Below are positions 46,401 through 57,708 of a stretch of DNA of 64,000 nt, piece by piece. How positions within the stretch are numbered: position 1 is the first letter of the stretch; the number at the start of each line of letters is the position of its first letter. Below the pieces are notes generated by a model. It did no database searches. It was not told where the DNA came from and was given only the letters and a program-made list of their open reading frames with translations. Source of the DNA: Blattamonas nauphoetae (lineage: Eukaryota; Preaxostyla; Oxymonadida); the NCBI GenBank assembly GCA_033064195.1, contig JARBJD010000091.1:1-64000 (forward strand), given 5' to 3'. The translations under genes and the position numbers were made by a program.

Positions 46401-46508
46401 ATGTTTGCACACATCCATCTGTGGGAAGGTTGTTTGACGTTGTACAGAGGCAGGTGTGGTCATTGTGATGTTTTCTTCGGCGTCATCATATAGAAACAGT
46501 TGATCCAT
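43408..46508 (-). CDS. Coiled-coil protein with Thr-Pro/Ser-Pro-rich N-terminus and LC8-like repeats
   Basis: Exon 1 is 46508-46413 (MDQLFLYDDAEENITM), intron 46264-46412 (149 nt), exon 2 46263-43408; total 983 residues. The N-terminal ~200 residues are packed with TP and SP sites, including repeated RPKSP, as in targets of proline-directed kinases. Residues ~520-630 contain a ~45-residue unit repeated about 2.5 times, each with D/EIQTDP or CQTDP and EVQTLSF and a conserved Cys-Trp (DADCW, DASCW); such QT motifs resemble dynein light chain LC8 sites. The last ~330 residues form a continuous coiled coil. The layout is like TACC or other spindle/centrosome proteins, but I cannot assign an orthologue. 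The 5' end is divergent from the small secreted peptide. Confidence 0.75.
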
Positions 46509-46741
46509 TGTTATGCAAGGAGCTAGCAGAAATGTTTTGAAAACAACTTCAATTGCTATGGGTGAAAACTCGACTCAACTCTTCATTGTCGTTTATCGAC
46601 TGTTTAAATGTGCTCTTCGAATGTACTTTCCTGTTTATTGGATTCCCCCTTCGACTAGACCATCATAATGTTTTAATTGTTGTGAATTTCCCAATGTTTA
46701 TCTTGGTCTACAGTTCCGTCTTACATAACAGTTACACGATC

Positions 46742-46954
46742 ATGCTCCTCCATTTTGTCTTACTATTGTTGGCCCCACTCCTTGTCCAAGGTTTTTTTCC
46801 ATTTTTTGTTTTATCTTTTTCAGAATCATCGGCTCAATGTGTCGGTGGGAAATGCAAGGCTCAGCGTCCTGCAAATCGTATGAAAAACTGTGCACCATGC
46901 CTATTGAACTCAGGGAATTGTGTTGGAGGTAAATGTTCTGCGAAAAGACGGTAG
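46742..46954 (+). CDS. Small secreted cysteine-containing peptide, 59 residues
   Basis: Exon 46742-46790, a 33 nt intron (GTTTTTTTCC to TTTTTCAG) and exon 46824-46954 join to 59 codons. The first exon is almost entirely a signal peptide (MLLHFVLLLLAPLLVQ). The mature part has six cysteines in a symmetric arrangement: CVGGKC near the start, CAPC in the middle, and CVGGKC again near the end, with a basic C-terminus (SAKRR). No family recognised; it could be a secreted effector, antimicrobial-like or metal-binding peptide. The splice joins signal peptide to cysteine module in frame, which argues that it is real. Divergent from the coiled-coil gene, 233 bp apart. Confidence 0.6.
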   Translation: MLLHFVLLLLAPLLVQGFFPFFVLSFSESSAQCVGGKCKAQRPANRMKNCAPCLLNSGNCVGGKCSAKRR

Positions 46955-47071
46955 TATCATCATTACCAATCAACCAAAACATTTTTCCGATTTCTACATC
47001 GGATACCATCTCATATTTTACAACAACATACTTTACCTTGTTAAACGAAAACAGAGGAATACATTGTCAGA

Positions 47072-50000
47072 TCAAATGTTCTCTGTGAAATGAATATCAA
47101 AGGAATCAGTCTGTTTCAAGAATACGAGAGGGAATGGAACTTCTAAAGAAGCAAAAAGAGCAATGAGAGGACGAGAAGGGGGAGAATAATGATGCATGGG
47201 AGTGTTTGGAACAAACAAAGGAGCGTTTGGTGAATAGAAATGGAAATAAGAGAGATTCTGAAGTTCAGTGAGGGTAGTGTTCGATAGATCATCGATCGAT
47301 TGAATAAAAATGGTTTTATCATCACCATGGAAAGAAGATGGAGACGATAGAAGAGTCGATACAGCCATTAACTGAGTCAGTACAAGTCCCACATGGAAAA
47401 TAAACAAAAATGGGTCGCCTCCCAATTCTACAGTGGAAGTCTCAAAGAATCTGTCCACCATCAGCAAGTCTGTCAATCGCTGATTCCTCTCCTCGTCAGT
47501 CTGTGGAAAGGCAGGAGGAGGATATTCATTTGTTGTCCGGATCAGATCAGCTCTCTTCACATCTTCAGGCAGACGAAGCTTGATCTCGTTAAACACAATC
47601 TCTGCTTCTGAAATGAATGTTTTGAGTGTGTCGAGTGTGGTTGGGGTATTCAGTGATTCCGACAGAGCAGAGTTGAGCAGGAACAGCTGTGCGTACCGTT
47701 CGCCCATTCCACTGATTTCGTTGGAGATTGGAGGAGCAGGGCGGATGAATGGCTCGGCGTTGACTGTCGCTGTGGAGAGGATGGAGAAGAATGAGTGGAA
47801 GGCTCGTGAAAGCCAGTAGAAGAGACGGAGTTTCAGAGAGGTGAGAGAGAAAGAGGAGAGGTGAGATTGGATGAGTGTGGGAGTGGATATACTCGAGAGA
47901 AAAGGTCGAGATATTTCCGAATGAGTCGAACATGCTTCAGGGAGGAGTTCGTCAAGGAGGATCAGAGGAGTCTCCTGTTTAGGCATGTCGATTCTCAGCT
48001 CAGCCAACTTGGCAATGGTCTCAGGAACTTCCGGCTGCTCGAACTTCTTCAACTCCTTCTTCCTTTTCTTCTTGGCCGATTTCGAAAGTTCCACAGCTTT
48101 GGGTTTCGGTCTCTTCAGGATCTCCGCCTCCAAGTCAAACACAAACTGCAGATGAAGGTTTCGAAGATCGCTTGCTGTCTTCGAAGAGATTGACACATTC
48201 TCAACCGGAGGGGAAGCAAGAGCAGCTCGAAGCACAGTCATTTCCCAGTCTGGCACAGCACCGGCAATTTTGGCCTGTTCCGATTCGATTTGTGAATACA
48301 CCGCCGACAGAAGAAAGAAGAATGTTGGGAGTTCTTGAATAGACAACAAGCCTTCTTGTTCAATCTCCAGAAGGCAGAGTGCTTGTTGTTCGTGAAGCAT
48401 GAGTTTGATGAACGAGACAATCGGGCGGAGGAGCGACCGGCCTGGCTTCTCGTCTTCTCGCTCGGCGATCATCTTTCCTGCATATTCCATCGCGTTCCGA
48501 AGAAGTACCATTGTGTTTGCTCTTCTTTTGTTTCTTTTGCTGTGAAACGAGAAGATTGCAGCGAAGGAGTTGCAGTGGGCTTGAGTGATCACCGCGAAAA
48601 TGTTGAAAAAGACAAGATCGTTGAGCGGTGAAGATGACAGTGTTGCTTCCGACGGTAAAGCTGAGCTCGGTGAGTAAGAAGCGTTTAATATGAATGTGAG
48701 TGTGTTGAGGATACGGAGAGCGTGTGGAGAGTGGAGGAAGGAGAACGATAGTTGAGAATCCGACAATGGGTTGGTATGTGGCTGATGTCGAAGTGGGTGT
48801 GGGTAAGAATCAATGAGCGATGTTGGAGATGATCGAGTGGAGCACCATTCTTTGAACTGAGAGCGTGTTGTGAATGGTTTTGCTTTGAGAGTGAGTTTAT
48901 TAACGCCAGGAAGATGGAGATACGCTCCAGACGTCCTTGTTCGGTCTGTCTCAATGGATTGTGATAAAGAAGCCGTAAAATGAGAGAGTAGAGTCCGGAC
49001 ATGGATCGGGAATGTGCGAAGTTTGAGGATACATGGCGAGGGAGTGAAGAGATTCTTGTGGAGGCTTGGAGGCAAAGAAGCGGGGATATCGGATGGCAAA
49101 GGAGAATCAAAGGAATGTTTGAGGTCGTAGAAGTTGTGGATAGTTAAACAAAACTTGTTTAAAAGATCATCTGTGAAGAGGACACTTTGACCAAAGATCA
49201 GCTTGATATGAGCTGGTGAAATTAATGATGTCGACTCTGAAAATGATTTTGTTAATGTCCGTAGCAGAAACAGCGGAAAATTGCCTGCAGCTTTCACAAT
49301 ATCCCGTGTAGATGGAACAGAATGTGATGTTGACTTCTGCCCTTGTTGAGGGGGAAGGATGGATATTGCATTGAAGATATTCCCTAGAGAGGTAGAAGAA
49401 TACAATTGAGGAGAATTCTGGCATATTTGTTGAACATATGTTAGCAAATAATGCATTCGAACAAGCTTGTTGAATGTGAAGAACAGTCCTTCAGCAAACG
49501 AAGGCCAAAAAATCGTGCTTGATGACTGGACCTGTCTGCGCCCAAGACCATCAAAGAATACAGGAATAGTTACAAATGGATGATAGATTTCTGAAAAAGG
49601 CGCAGGTTGAGGTTTGATCGTGATTTCGTCAGAAGACTCTCTGAATTCTGGATAATGAGGGATTGGTGGAGGGTTTTTACAGAGACAGATCATCTGTTCA
49701 TTCCAGGTGATAATTTTTATAAAGAGTCTTGTGCATTGATCGAGTAATGAGAGAATGCTTTGGAGAGTCTTCACCGATGATGTATCGAAGAGAGATTTCG
49801 ATAAACTATCAGTTTTTTGGAATTCAGACAGTTGATTGGAGAGTTCTCTGTTGAGATCGTTTTTGAATTTCTCGATGATTGAAGGAATCTCTGTTTTCGG
49901 TGGAAATCTTGGAATGTTCGTTGTTGTCTCTTGAAGGAGCGTCAAAGCCTGGATTAATGTCTTTTGATATCTGATACGTGTGTTTAGTGCTTCTACAAAA

Positions 50001-50762
50001 GGGATCATTGATTTTTGCAGTTTGATCTCACCAAAGAATGGTGAGACTCCAATCGGCTGCTTGGTTCTTGGACATTCAAGAAAACAGTTTGAATTGATGC
50101 TTGTCTCAGTTTGTTCATCTGGGTCTTTTGATTCTGTTCGTATTCTCTTCAAAATTCCTAAAATCCACAATTCCGTTTCCCTGAACAGTTCCTCCAATAA
50201 GTATGCCTTTGGTGGATATTCTTTTTGCCAATCTGGATCAACATATGAGAGAATTGATACAAATTGCGATTTTTGGTTCGGAAGGACTGTCGCAATTCCC
50301 CTGTCAATGTCAACGTGAAGTTCATCAAGCTGAAGTCAGAGAAAAGGTAACCAAAACGAGGAAGTGACAGACAGAAATGTTCGCACTAGAGACTGCAATC
50401 TCCTTCATGATTGTACAGAGACGAATCACCGAGCAGCAGAAGCAGCGGAGTGGAAGTGGAGCAAGATCCGGTCTCTGGACGAAAAGACAGGTTCCTAATG
50501 TCAAATAAAAGGGTTTTCCAGCTATCCACATGTCTTGTAAGATCAAAAGCTCATCCATTATTCCAATTATTTGTTCTAGAGAGAGAGCTGTGGGGATTAA
50601 GTTGCGTTGTTTGAGTTGTTCCATTGTGCGTGGTTCTCCAGTTTGAATGCCTGAATCCATTTGTGGATACATAGCTTGCTGAATTGTCATCAATTCATCG
50701 ATAGTCATTCCGTCATCAACGATAAAATTCTTGTTTTTTAGCTCTGTATTGAGAATGTTCAT
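47072..50762 (-). CDS. NAA35: NatC N-terminal acetyltransferase auxiliary subunit NAA35/Mak10
   Basis: Exon 1 50762-50373 and exon 2 50329-47072 with a 43 nt intron (GTCTGT to CTTCAG) give 1215 residues, longer than the usual ~725. The Mak10 N-terminal signature is clear: MTIDELMTIQQAMYPQMDSG (compare AMSAIEMMDPKMDAGM), then LSLEQIIGIMDELLILQD and GTCLFVQRPDLAPLPLR. In the family the subunit anchors the catalytic NAA30 to ribosomes for acetylation of Met-Leu/Ile/Phe N-termini. The middle and C-terminal parts are helical, with one Lys-rich stretch (AKKKRKKELKKFEQPE). Extra length comes from Ser/Pro-rich inserts. Divergent from the TMED gene, 131 bp between starts. Confidence 0.85.
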
Positions 50763-50893
50763 TTCAGGATGAAAAACAGATAAAAATACAAGAAACCTGA
50801 TGTTTTCTCGAAAATCTGTTGTGTGACATCGTGGAACTGCCGACTATTTGCTGGCTCTGGTCCTTGTTCCATTTTGACAGTGTCCCATCATCG

Positions 50894-51665
50894 ATGTTGT
50901 CTCTCCTCCTACTTCCTTGTGCATGGGGTGTCATGATGGAAGTCATCCATGACCAGGTCCGTTGCATTGCAGAGGATCTAGACAGCGGTATTAAACTGAC
51001 GGGCTCCTTTACAGTGACTCCATTTGGTCGAAGTGTTGACTTCAATGTATATTCTCTTATTCAGGCGTATCGGACATTCTCATGCTTCTCCCTGAAACAA
51101 CCATCCCTTTTTGACTTCATTCTTTAGGTGACAGATCCCAGCAGACTTGAACTTGTGAATCGACTTGAAGTGACAAAAGGCTCCTTCGATCTCCAGACAA
51201 AAAACGCAGGTGATCATATCATTTGTTTCAAGAATCACAACAACTATCACAGTGTGTTTTTCCATTTATCATTTCCAATACGCTCTTTCCACCAATTCTG
51301 CTCACACCAAGATGATCCCACTTCTCGTGATGACCACACAATTGTTGACCTTAAACTGACTTTTGGTGCAGCTGCTGTTCGTTTCAGAGATGATGGAACT
51401 GAAGATTCAATTGCAGATAGAATTTCTACTCTGAATGAAGTCTCAAAACAAATCCTGAGTGATATTTCACAAATCCGAACCAAGGAACAAGTTACCAGTG
51501 ATCTGGAAGGTCTCTCTATCTGTCTTGAATGTTATTCTTTGTGTAGCTCGAACTTTGAAGCAAATCCGAAGGACAAGTATCCTCTCAATAATCGTCATCT
51601 TGAGTGTCGCTATTTGGGAGATGTTCTATCTCAGACGATTCTTTATTCAACAAAAAGTCGCGTAA
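50894..51665 (+). CDS. p24/TMED family cargo receptor
   Basis: Exons 50894-51046, 51128-51251, 51312-51509 and 51547-51665 join in frame (introns 81, 60 and 37 nt) for 197 residues, the usual p24 size. The order is a signal peptide (MLSLLLLPCAWG), a GOLD domain with the paired cysteines (DQVRCIAEDL and HIICFKNHNN) and LTGSFTVTP, a coiled coil (ADRISTLNEVSKQILSDISQ), RRTSILSIIVILSVAIW as the membrane segment, and a cytosolic tail EMFYLRRFFIQQKVA with the FF coat-binding signal. p24 proteins cycle between ER and Golgi and help package cargo. The third intron is needed to reach the tail, a strong check on the model. Confidence 0.92.
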
Positions 51666-52215
51666 TCATTCACCACACTTCACCACTTCCCTTGAGAGAT
51701 TGTTATTCGAGCTCTCTTCTCGAGCATTGTTCTTCGTTTTTCTCGGCTTTTTGAGTAAAACGAAACGTGATTTCCTGAGTTTCAACACAAGCAATTTATC
51801 TAAAGCGAATTCGGATGGACAAGCCGAAGTCCTGAGACAAACACGACCGAATGGCGATCAAACCCCAAGAAAAATTTCTGATACTCAGTATAAAGGTTCA
51901 CTCACAGTGAAAAAAGCACCTAACTAACAAGTTCTGCAATGAAGTGTACTGAGGAGCCACCTTCAGTGCATCATGCAATCGGAACGAGATACTTCTGCGT
52001 CTTTTCTTTGCTGTTTCTTCGCTCTTTTTGAGTGACGCGTGAAACACCATTCGCCGATGCAGGAACAGTCTTTTATCAAGTTTTTTCTGTCAGCGCACCA
52101 TACAAATCTATGCCTCACCAATAGCACAATCTGGAAATTCTGTATGTGTATGAGGAAGTGAAGAGTTAATTTGTGATGGAAATCAGAGAACAAATAATGA
52201 ATAGTTGTCGCGTTA
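51666..52215. other. Intergenic stretch without a supported gene
   Basis: About 550 bp between the TMED stop and the first phosphodiesterase exon. A plus-strand frame to 51927 with a hydrophobic start (LFFVFLGFLSKTKR) and a polar end has no known motif and overlaps the TMED 3' end. A minus-strand frame at 51963-52193 has no support either. Probably the 3' UTR of TMED and the promoter of the next gene. Confidence 0.5.
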
Positions 52216-55200
52216 ATGTCAGGTTTTTTAAAGTGTTATTTCCGATCTGGTTCTCAGACCCTTTCAATGTTCCAGAAGGACAATTCAAATCAAATCATCC
52301 CATTACTGTCCGATGATGAATTTTCACGAGAACTTCAACGCTTGCATAAGAAGAGATCACATCAAAAACTGATTAGTGGCTCTGAACCTACTCTTCACAG
52401 AAATCTCCCAGTTTTCCTCTTCGAGCACGAGGAAAACATGTTACCGCTATCCTCACATAGTCTACGAAAGACTGTTCAATCTTCGCTTTCAAATGTGCCT
52501 TTTGACACGCCTCCCCAACCCCTCAATTTTCGCTATCCTCAATCATCTTTTCTCTCAAACACATCACCACCAAACGATGATCAAAACAACTCATATTCGC
52601 CTATTCCAAGAGTTTCATCTGAACCATCACTATCAAGGTCATTTTCTGAGATTAAAAGAACAGTTGATGCCATGCTTGACACAATCATAAATCCATCAAC
52701 CAGTTCTCAATTGAATACAACGCCATTCACATCACCAGATGACGATCTCAGTGACAATGTAACTTCTGTAAAATCATCCAAGTTATCGACCTCATTCGAA
52801 AAGGCAACTCAGACACGCAATTCGAGAGAACCTCCATCCTTCGACTCAACGATGCAATCTGAATTATCGTCATCATGTACCACATCATCATATCCTTCCA
52901 GTCCTCGTTCAGAATCTTCATCTTCACTCTCGTCTTCATCTAATTCCGATTATTTCATCACAAACAAAACCGTCCGCGTCCTCTCTCTCTCTTCCTCAAA
53001 TGAACGGAATAAGTCTGCCAAAAGCACTCCGATACATTTGTCTCACGCAATCAACAGTCCAAAAAGCGCTCAAGATTTTCACAGACCAACCAGCATACTG
53101 CTGCCAGAATCTGTACAAGATGCTTGGACACGAACTCTTCCGACATATTCTCGCTTTACTAAATCACTCAATGCTTCTGTATCTCCAATCCATTCTGTAT
53201 GTTCGCATTCATCATTTATCTGTCTTTCGTCAGAGAAAACAAACATCTCCAATATCTCCCCATAGGTTGTCTGTCCCCTCATCACATCCACTTTTTGCCG
53301 ATGATAGATACCGAGTAACGCCAGAACGAGCCAGTACATTCACTTTAGATCAGAGTAAACTCACGTTTAGTTCGATCCAAAAAAGGTCATGGAAATGAAT
53401 GTTTCATCCTTGTGTTTCAGGCCAACAGTTGGATTCCGTCTAAATAATGCTGATCTGTGATATCAATCAGATAATCCCTCTTGATCAATCACATTTTGCC
53501 TGACGGACTCCGATTTCTTCAGGTTCTGTTCATCTGGAGAATTGTTGTCCATATATTCATCCGAAAGCACACAAACATTTGATGTCAAACTGTTTTAGTT
53601 TATTGCCCAACAATTCGCTTGTTTTGCATGTTGGTTCCATAATTTCGTCAACCGTTGAGTCAAACTCTCTCAGTTCAGAAGTAGTCTCAGATTATTTTTC
53701 TGATGGCGACGCCGGCCTTTGCAAATGATCTCGTCGATGGAGATGCATTCGAAGTGCCAGCTACCAAGCTATTTTCTCTCTTGAACCAGTCTCTTCTTTA
53801 TATTTCTTTCAATCTCTTTGAAGAATTCTCGAAGATGGAAATGTGTCGGATAGAATATGTGACGATATCCGATCTGTTCTCCCACGTATGTGTTTTCCCT
53901 ATGTCAGTCGGTCAAGCGCTCCTTTCTGGAAAGTTGTATATTTCTCGACCAAGTCGCCGAATGTCGATGGCATCCACATCATCAGCGTATTCTAACTTCA
54001 TCCGAGAGTATTTTGATGCACCTGGTGCGAGTTCTGATGTTGATCCAGATTTTGAAACTTTGAAAGACATCGTGTCAAAAACTTCAGTGAACTCAGCTTC
54101 ACAACTTCCAAAAAATCAAATTCCGTCCGTGAAATTTCAAGAACCTGTCAATCCAACTCCCTCTACACCAATTCAAAATCTGTCACTTCCAGAACCAATG
54201 ACCCGGGAACAACGCCTCCGTAAACTTGCCGTTCTTTCCAGCCCAAAAAGACGGCTTGGTCTCATCAAGCAATCAGCGTCAACTCATCAACCGATCTACG
54301 AAGCAGAGAAAGCAGTTCCTCGCCCTCCTCCCCAATCATTTGTCCAAGAGGAAAAGGAAGAAATCAATGCAAATACAAGTGATCCATCTGACTCACAACA
54401 TTCACCAAGGGATCTCTCTCCAGGTGAAACAAATGAAGATCCGCAGCCGCCAGAATCGTTTGGGACTTCTCTTGGAAGTATGCGTCCCTCTGCCGATGTT
54501 GTTGCTCTTCTCAGAGCCGCTGAACAAAGTAAACCACGTTCGCAACACACCCGAGTTCCATCTGGCTCACTTGTAAACAATATGCGTAACTATAATTCCC
54601 CACAACCAATCCAGGCAGGCTTTGGAATCAAAACATGTATGTCACCAGGCCCAATATCGATGAAACCAAAAGCTCGAATTGGAATGAACCCACCACCGAC
54701 CGCTATTTCACAACGAGTGAAAGCTGTGGAAGAAATACCTCAACCATTAAATGTTCCAAAACCAGAACCATCATCAAATCTGCGGATCTCATTAACAGAA
54801 CAAAATCCCACTGTTCCACATCGTTATCTTCGTCGTTGGAACTCATTTCCGAGCCAACAATTGAATCCTTCTTGTATTTGCGATTATACAAAACCAAATC
54901 TTCAAATGTCTCAGTCTTCCGCTGTATTTCCCCCAAAGACTCCCGCATCTTTCCCAAAATGGAGCGCATATATTACAAGTACTGCTGCTTCACCAAATTT
55001 TCGCCATAGACTCCAACAGAGACGCCATTCTTTCTGCTCAAATCGGAACTCACACATTGAACAATTACGTACGAAAGTGGAAGTCTGTCCACGCTCTCGT
55101 AGTGACTCGATGTGGAGCATCCCGTTACTTTTACGTTCAGATCCAAACATCCCTATTTGCTTTCCAAGCGAACTTAGTCCACTCTACACAATCCCAATTC

Positions 55201-56604
55201 CATCCACTGTCCTCGAGAAGTCTCAACCATCCCATGTGCGAACCTCTCGCAACGTCAAACGTCAACCTTCATCGTTAGCGCTCCACGATCAACCTCTCCT
55301 CGCACATCTCACTCGCAGAGAGCAAATCCAGCTCTTGACTTCCCTTTCCTCATTTGGATCCCTCTCATTCGATGCAAACGAGGTAGACATACTTACAAAA
55401 GGTCACGCCCTATCAGTCATTGGTTACCTTGTCTTCAAACGCCACAATCTTCTCTCAAAGTACAAAATCAATACCCTAGATTTTCTTCTGTTTTGTCTGA
55501 CTCTAGAACGGGAATACCACATCACCCCGTACCACAATTCTGTCCACGCTGCTGATGTCCTTCATTTTTGCCACTGGACCGTCACCCAACCTTCCGGCGC
55601 CTTCTCACTCCTCTCCAGCCTCGATCTCTTCTCTCTTTTTATCGCTGCAATGGGCCACGATGTAGGACACCCTGGTGTCACTGCAGACTGTCTTATTGCC
55701 CGACGTGACAAGCTTGCTGTGAGATACAACGATATCAGTCCGCTCGAGAGCCACCATTCATCGCTCTTGTTCAAGGACGCCTTGTTGTGGGAAACAGCAG
55801 GCCGAGGGGAGAAGGGACTCGATGACCACAGCATCCTTGCTGGTTTGACAGAGGAAGAGCGTTTGGACGTGCGAAAGCGGATCATCACGCTTATCATGTC
55901 AACGGACATGAAACAACACTTCAACCTGCAGTCTGAAGTTCAGATGAAAGTCGAGATGGCACAGAGCACGCGACGCGGTTGGAAAGACGAGAAGCGACGA
56001 GGCTCTCTGCTGCACGCCCAGACACCCCTCTCCTCGACTCCCTCGAGTCATTCTGTGTCCATCGCCAACACCTTCCCCTCTCCTTCATCTTTTGTTGGAT
56101 CTTTCACCGAAACTTTGTCAGTTCCCTCGTCTCCCTTCTCCGATTCCCACCACTTTGAAAGCGATTCTGGATGGATCAGCATGGTCCTCCCAACTCAGAT
56201 TGACTGCGAATTGGTGTCTCGAGTCGTTCTCGTTCTTGCCGACATCTCGAACATGCAACGGCCGACGCAAATCTCAGCAAAATGGGTTGACCGACTCCTC
56301 ACAGAGCAGCAAATTCAAGGCGATGAAGAGAAGAAGGCTGGGAGATGGGCAGCTGGTGTGTTTGACAGGACGTCGTCCTCTCCGCTTGCCATTGCCGAGT
56401 GGCAGCTTGCGTTTGGTCGCACTTTCGTCCAACCATTTGTTGAAATCGCTCACAAACTCCTTGGTTCGTACAGTGAAGGGTTGAGGAACATAAAAAGTGT
56501 GTCTTTTGCTTGTTTCGTCATGTTTGACGATTCTATCTTCTCTCTCAGGGAACTTGAAGGCATGGCAGGATGTTGCAGAAAGGGAACAGAATGCTTCAAC
56601 TTAA
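52216..56604 (+). CDS. 3',5'-cyclic-nucleotide phosphodiesterase with long disordered N-terminus
   Basis: Proposed exons 52216-53196, 53234-53385, 53421-53437 (17 nt), 53523-53653, 53691-56496 and 56549-56604 keep one frame (1380 residues); introns are 37, 35, 85, 37 and 52 nt. The 17 nt exon is the weakest point. The C-terminal ~430 residues are a class I PDE domain: YHNSVHAADVLHFCH, AAMGHDVGHPG, IITLIMSTDMKQHF, LVLADISNMQRP and a QGDEEKKAG helix, so the metal-binding H..HD..D set is intact. A ~75-residue Ser/Pro insert separates STDMK from LADISN. The last intron replaces a hydrophobic read-through tail with NLKAWQDVAEREQNAST. The N-terminus has KATQT, an LC8-type motif. The enzyme hydrolyses cAMP and/or cGMP; specificity cannot be told. 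Confidence 0.82.
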
Positions 56605-56759
56605 GTGGATTCCATCTTTGGAGCCACTTGTTGATTTTAACTTTCACTTATTAATTTGTTGATTATGTTATCAAAACAATCCAGAACAAAGAAAAGGGGC
56701 AAAACAAGAAAATCAACGGGTTGATCTACGTTTATCATAGAAACCCTTTGAGAATAGCG

Positions 56760-57500
56760 TTAATCAGAAGCTTGTTTGTTTTGATGTGCGACTTGCCGTT
56801 TTTCTCTCCATTTTGCTCGCTCACCGCTCGTCATTTTCTCCGTGCAATAGGAGAGTGTTGTTCGGCTTATTGTGTCCAAATTTTCATTCAAAAACTTCAC
56901 CAACACCTTTTTGTCCTGTTTTCCAACCTCTCGAAGCATCCATCCAACGACTTTATGCATTAGATCTTCGGTATTCGTGACAAGTTTTGAAGCCATACGA
57001 ATTGCTGGCACGAGATTTCCTTTTTTGATTGTGTGATAGGTGCTCTCCATCGCAACTCGTCGGTGCCACATATTGTCACTTGAACTCAGTCTGTCGAAGA
57101 GTGCTTCATCAGTTTCGTGAAGTTCACCAACAAGATAATGAGCCGAGGTATCAACAAGATCCCAATTGTTCACGCGATCAAGATTCTCAAGGTAGAAGTC
57201 TTGAATCGCCTTTTTCTGTGTTTCATCAGCCTTCTTGAACTGCTCGACGAGAATTGTGAGTGCAGTTGATCGGCATTCGTGTATTTCGTCGTTGAGGAGG
57301 ATTTTGATTTGATCAAACGACAGGTTTTGATATTTGTTCGCAATACTACGTGTTTCTGGGCTGGTAACACCAACAAACACATCTCCTTCACCATAATCGC
57401 CTTTTCCAGTTTTGAAGTATCGTTGCATTCCCGCCTTTTTTTGTGCGTTTCCAGCATCAATTAGATCCTGACGGACTAAGAATAGATGAATATTCTTCAT
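56760..57500 (-). CDS. AlkD-like DNA glycosylase (DNA alkylation repair, bacterial type)
   Basis: A single exon of 246 codons from ATG 57500 (MKNIHLFLVRQDLIDAGNAQ), close to the ~230-residue length of AlkD. HEAT-like helices carry the family's lesion-binding residues: NNWDLVDTSAHYLVGE (Trp and Asp) and DNMWHRRVAMEST (Arg), then HKVVGWMLREVGKQD and RTTLSYCTEKM. AlkD removes N3- and N7-alkylated bases without base flipping. The family is mainly bacterial, and the gene has no intron while most neighbours have several, so acquisition from bacteria is plausible (inference). Convergent with the phosphodiesterase (156 bp between stops). Confidence 0.88.
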   Translation of the reverse strand: MKNIHLFLVRQDLIDAGNAQKKAGMQRYFKTGKGDYGEGDVFVGVTSPETRSIANKYQNLSFDQIKILLNDEIHECRSTALTILVEQFKKADETQKKAIQDFYLENLDRVNNWDLVDTSAHYLVGELHETDEALFDRLSSSDNMWHRRVAMESTYHTIKKGNLVPAIRMASKLVTNTEDLMHKVVGWMLREVGKQDKKVLVKFLNENLDTISRTTLSYCTEKMTSGERAKWREKRQVAHQNKQASD

Positions 57501-57708
57501 GGTAAAGAATCAAACCATCTGCTGCTGTCATAATAATTTTTATAATGGGTCGACCATTCTCAACCAAGAAATTGTTAAATTGAAAAATGTGATAGTTAAT
57601 ATATGCAAAATCGCGTCACAAGGTGATAAAAGAAACAAAAAAAGACATCTAAGAAACAAATTAAAAGAAAAATGATGGCAAGTTAAACTGATCAAAATGA
57701 TGAGAAAA

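Noticed and set aside
51670-51927. Possible small membrane protein after TMED
   Set aside because: It overlaps the TMED 3' end, has no motif and no clear splice or start context.
56497-56654. Hydrophobic C-terminus of the phosphodiesterase by reading through to 56654
   Set aside because: A 52 nt intron with GTGTGT and CTCTCAG borders gives a charged helix (NLKAWQDVAEREQ) that suits the PDE fold.
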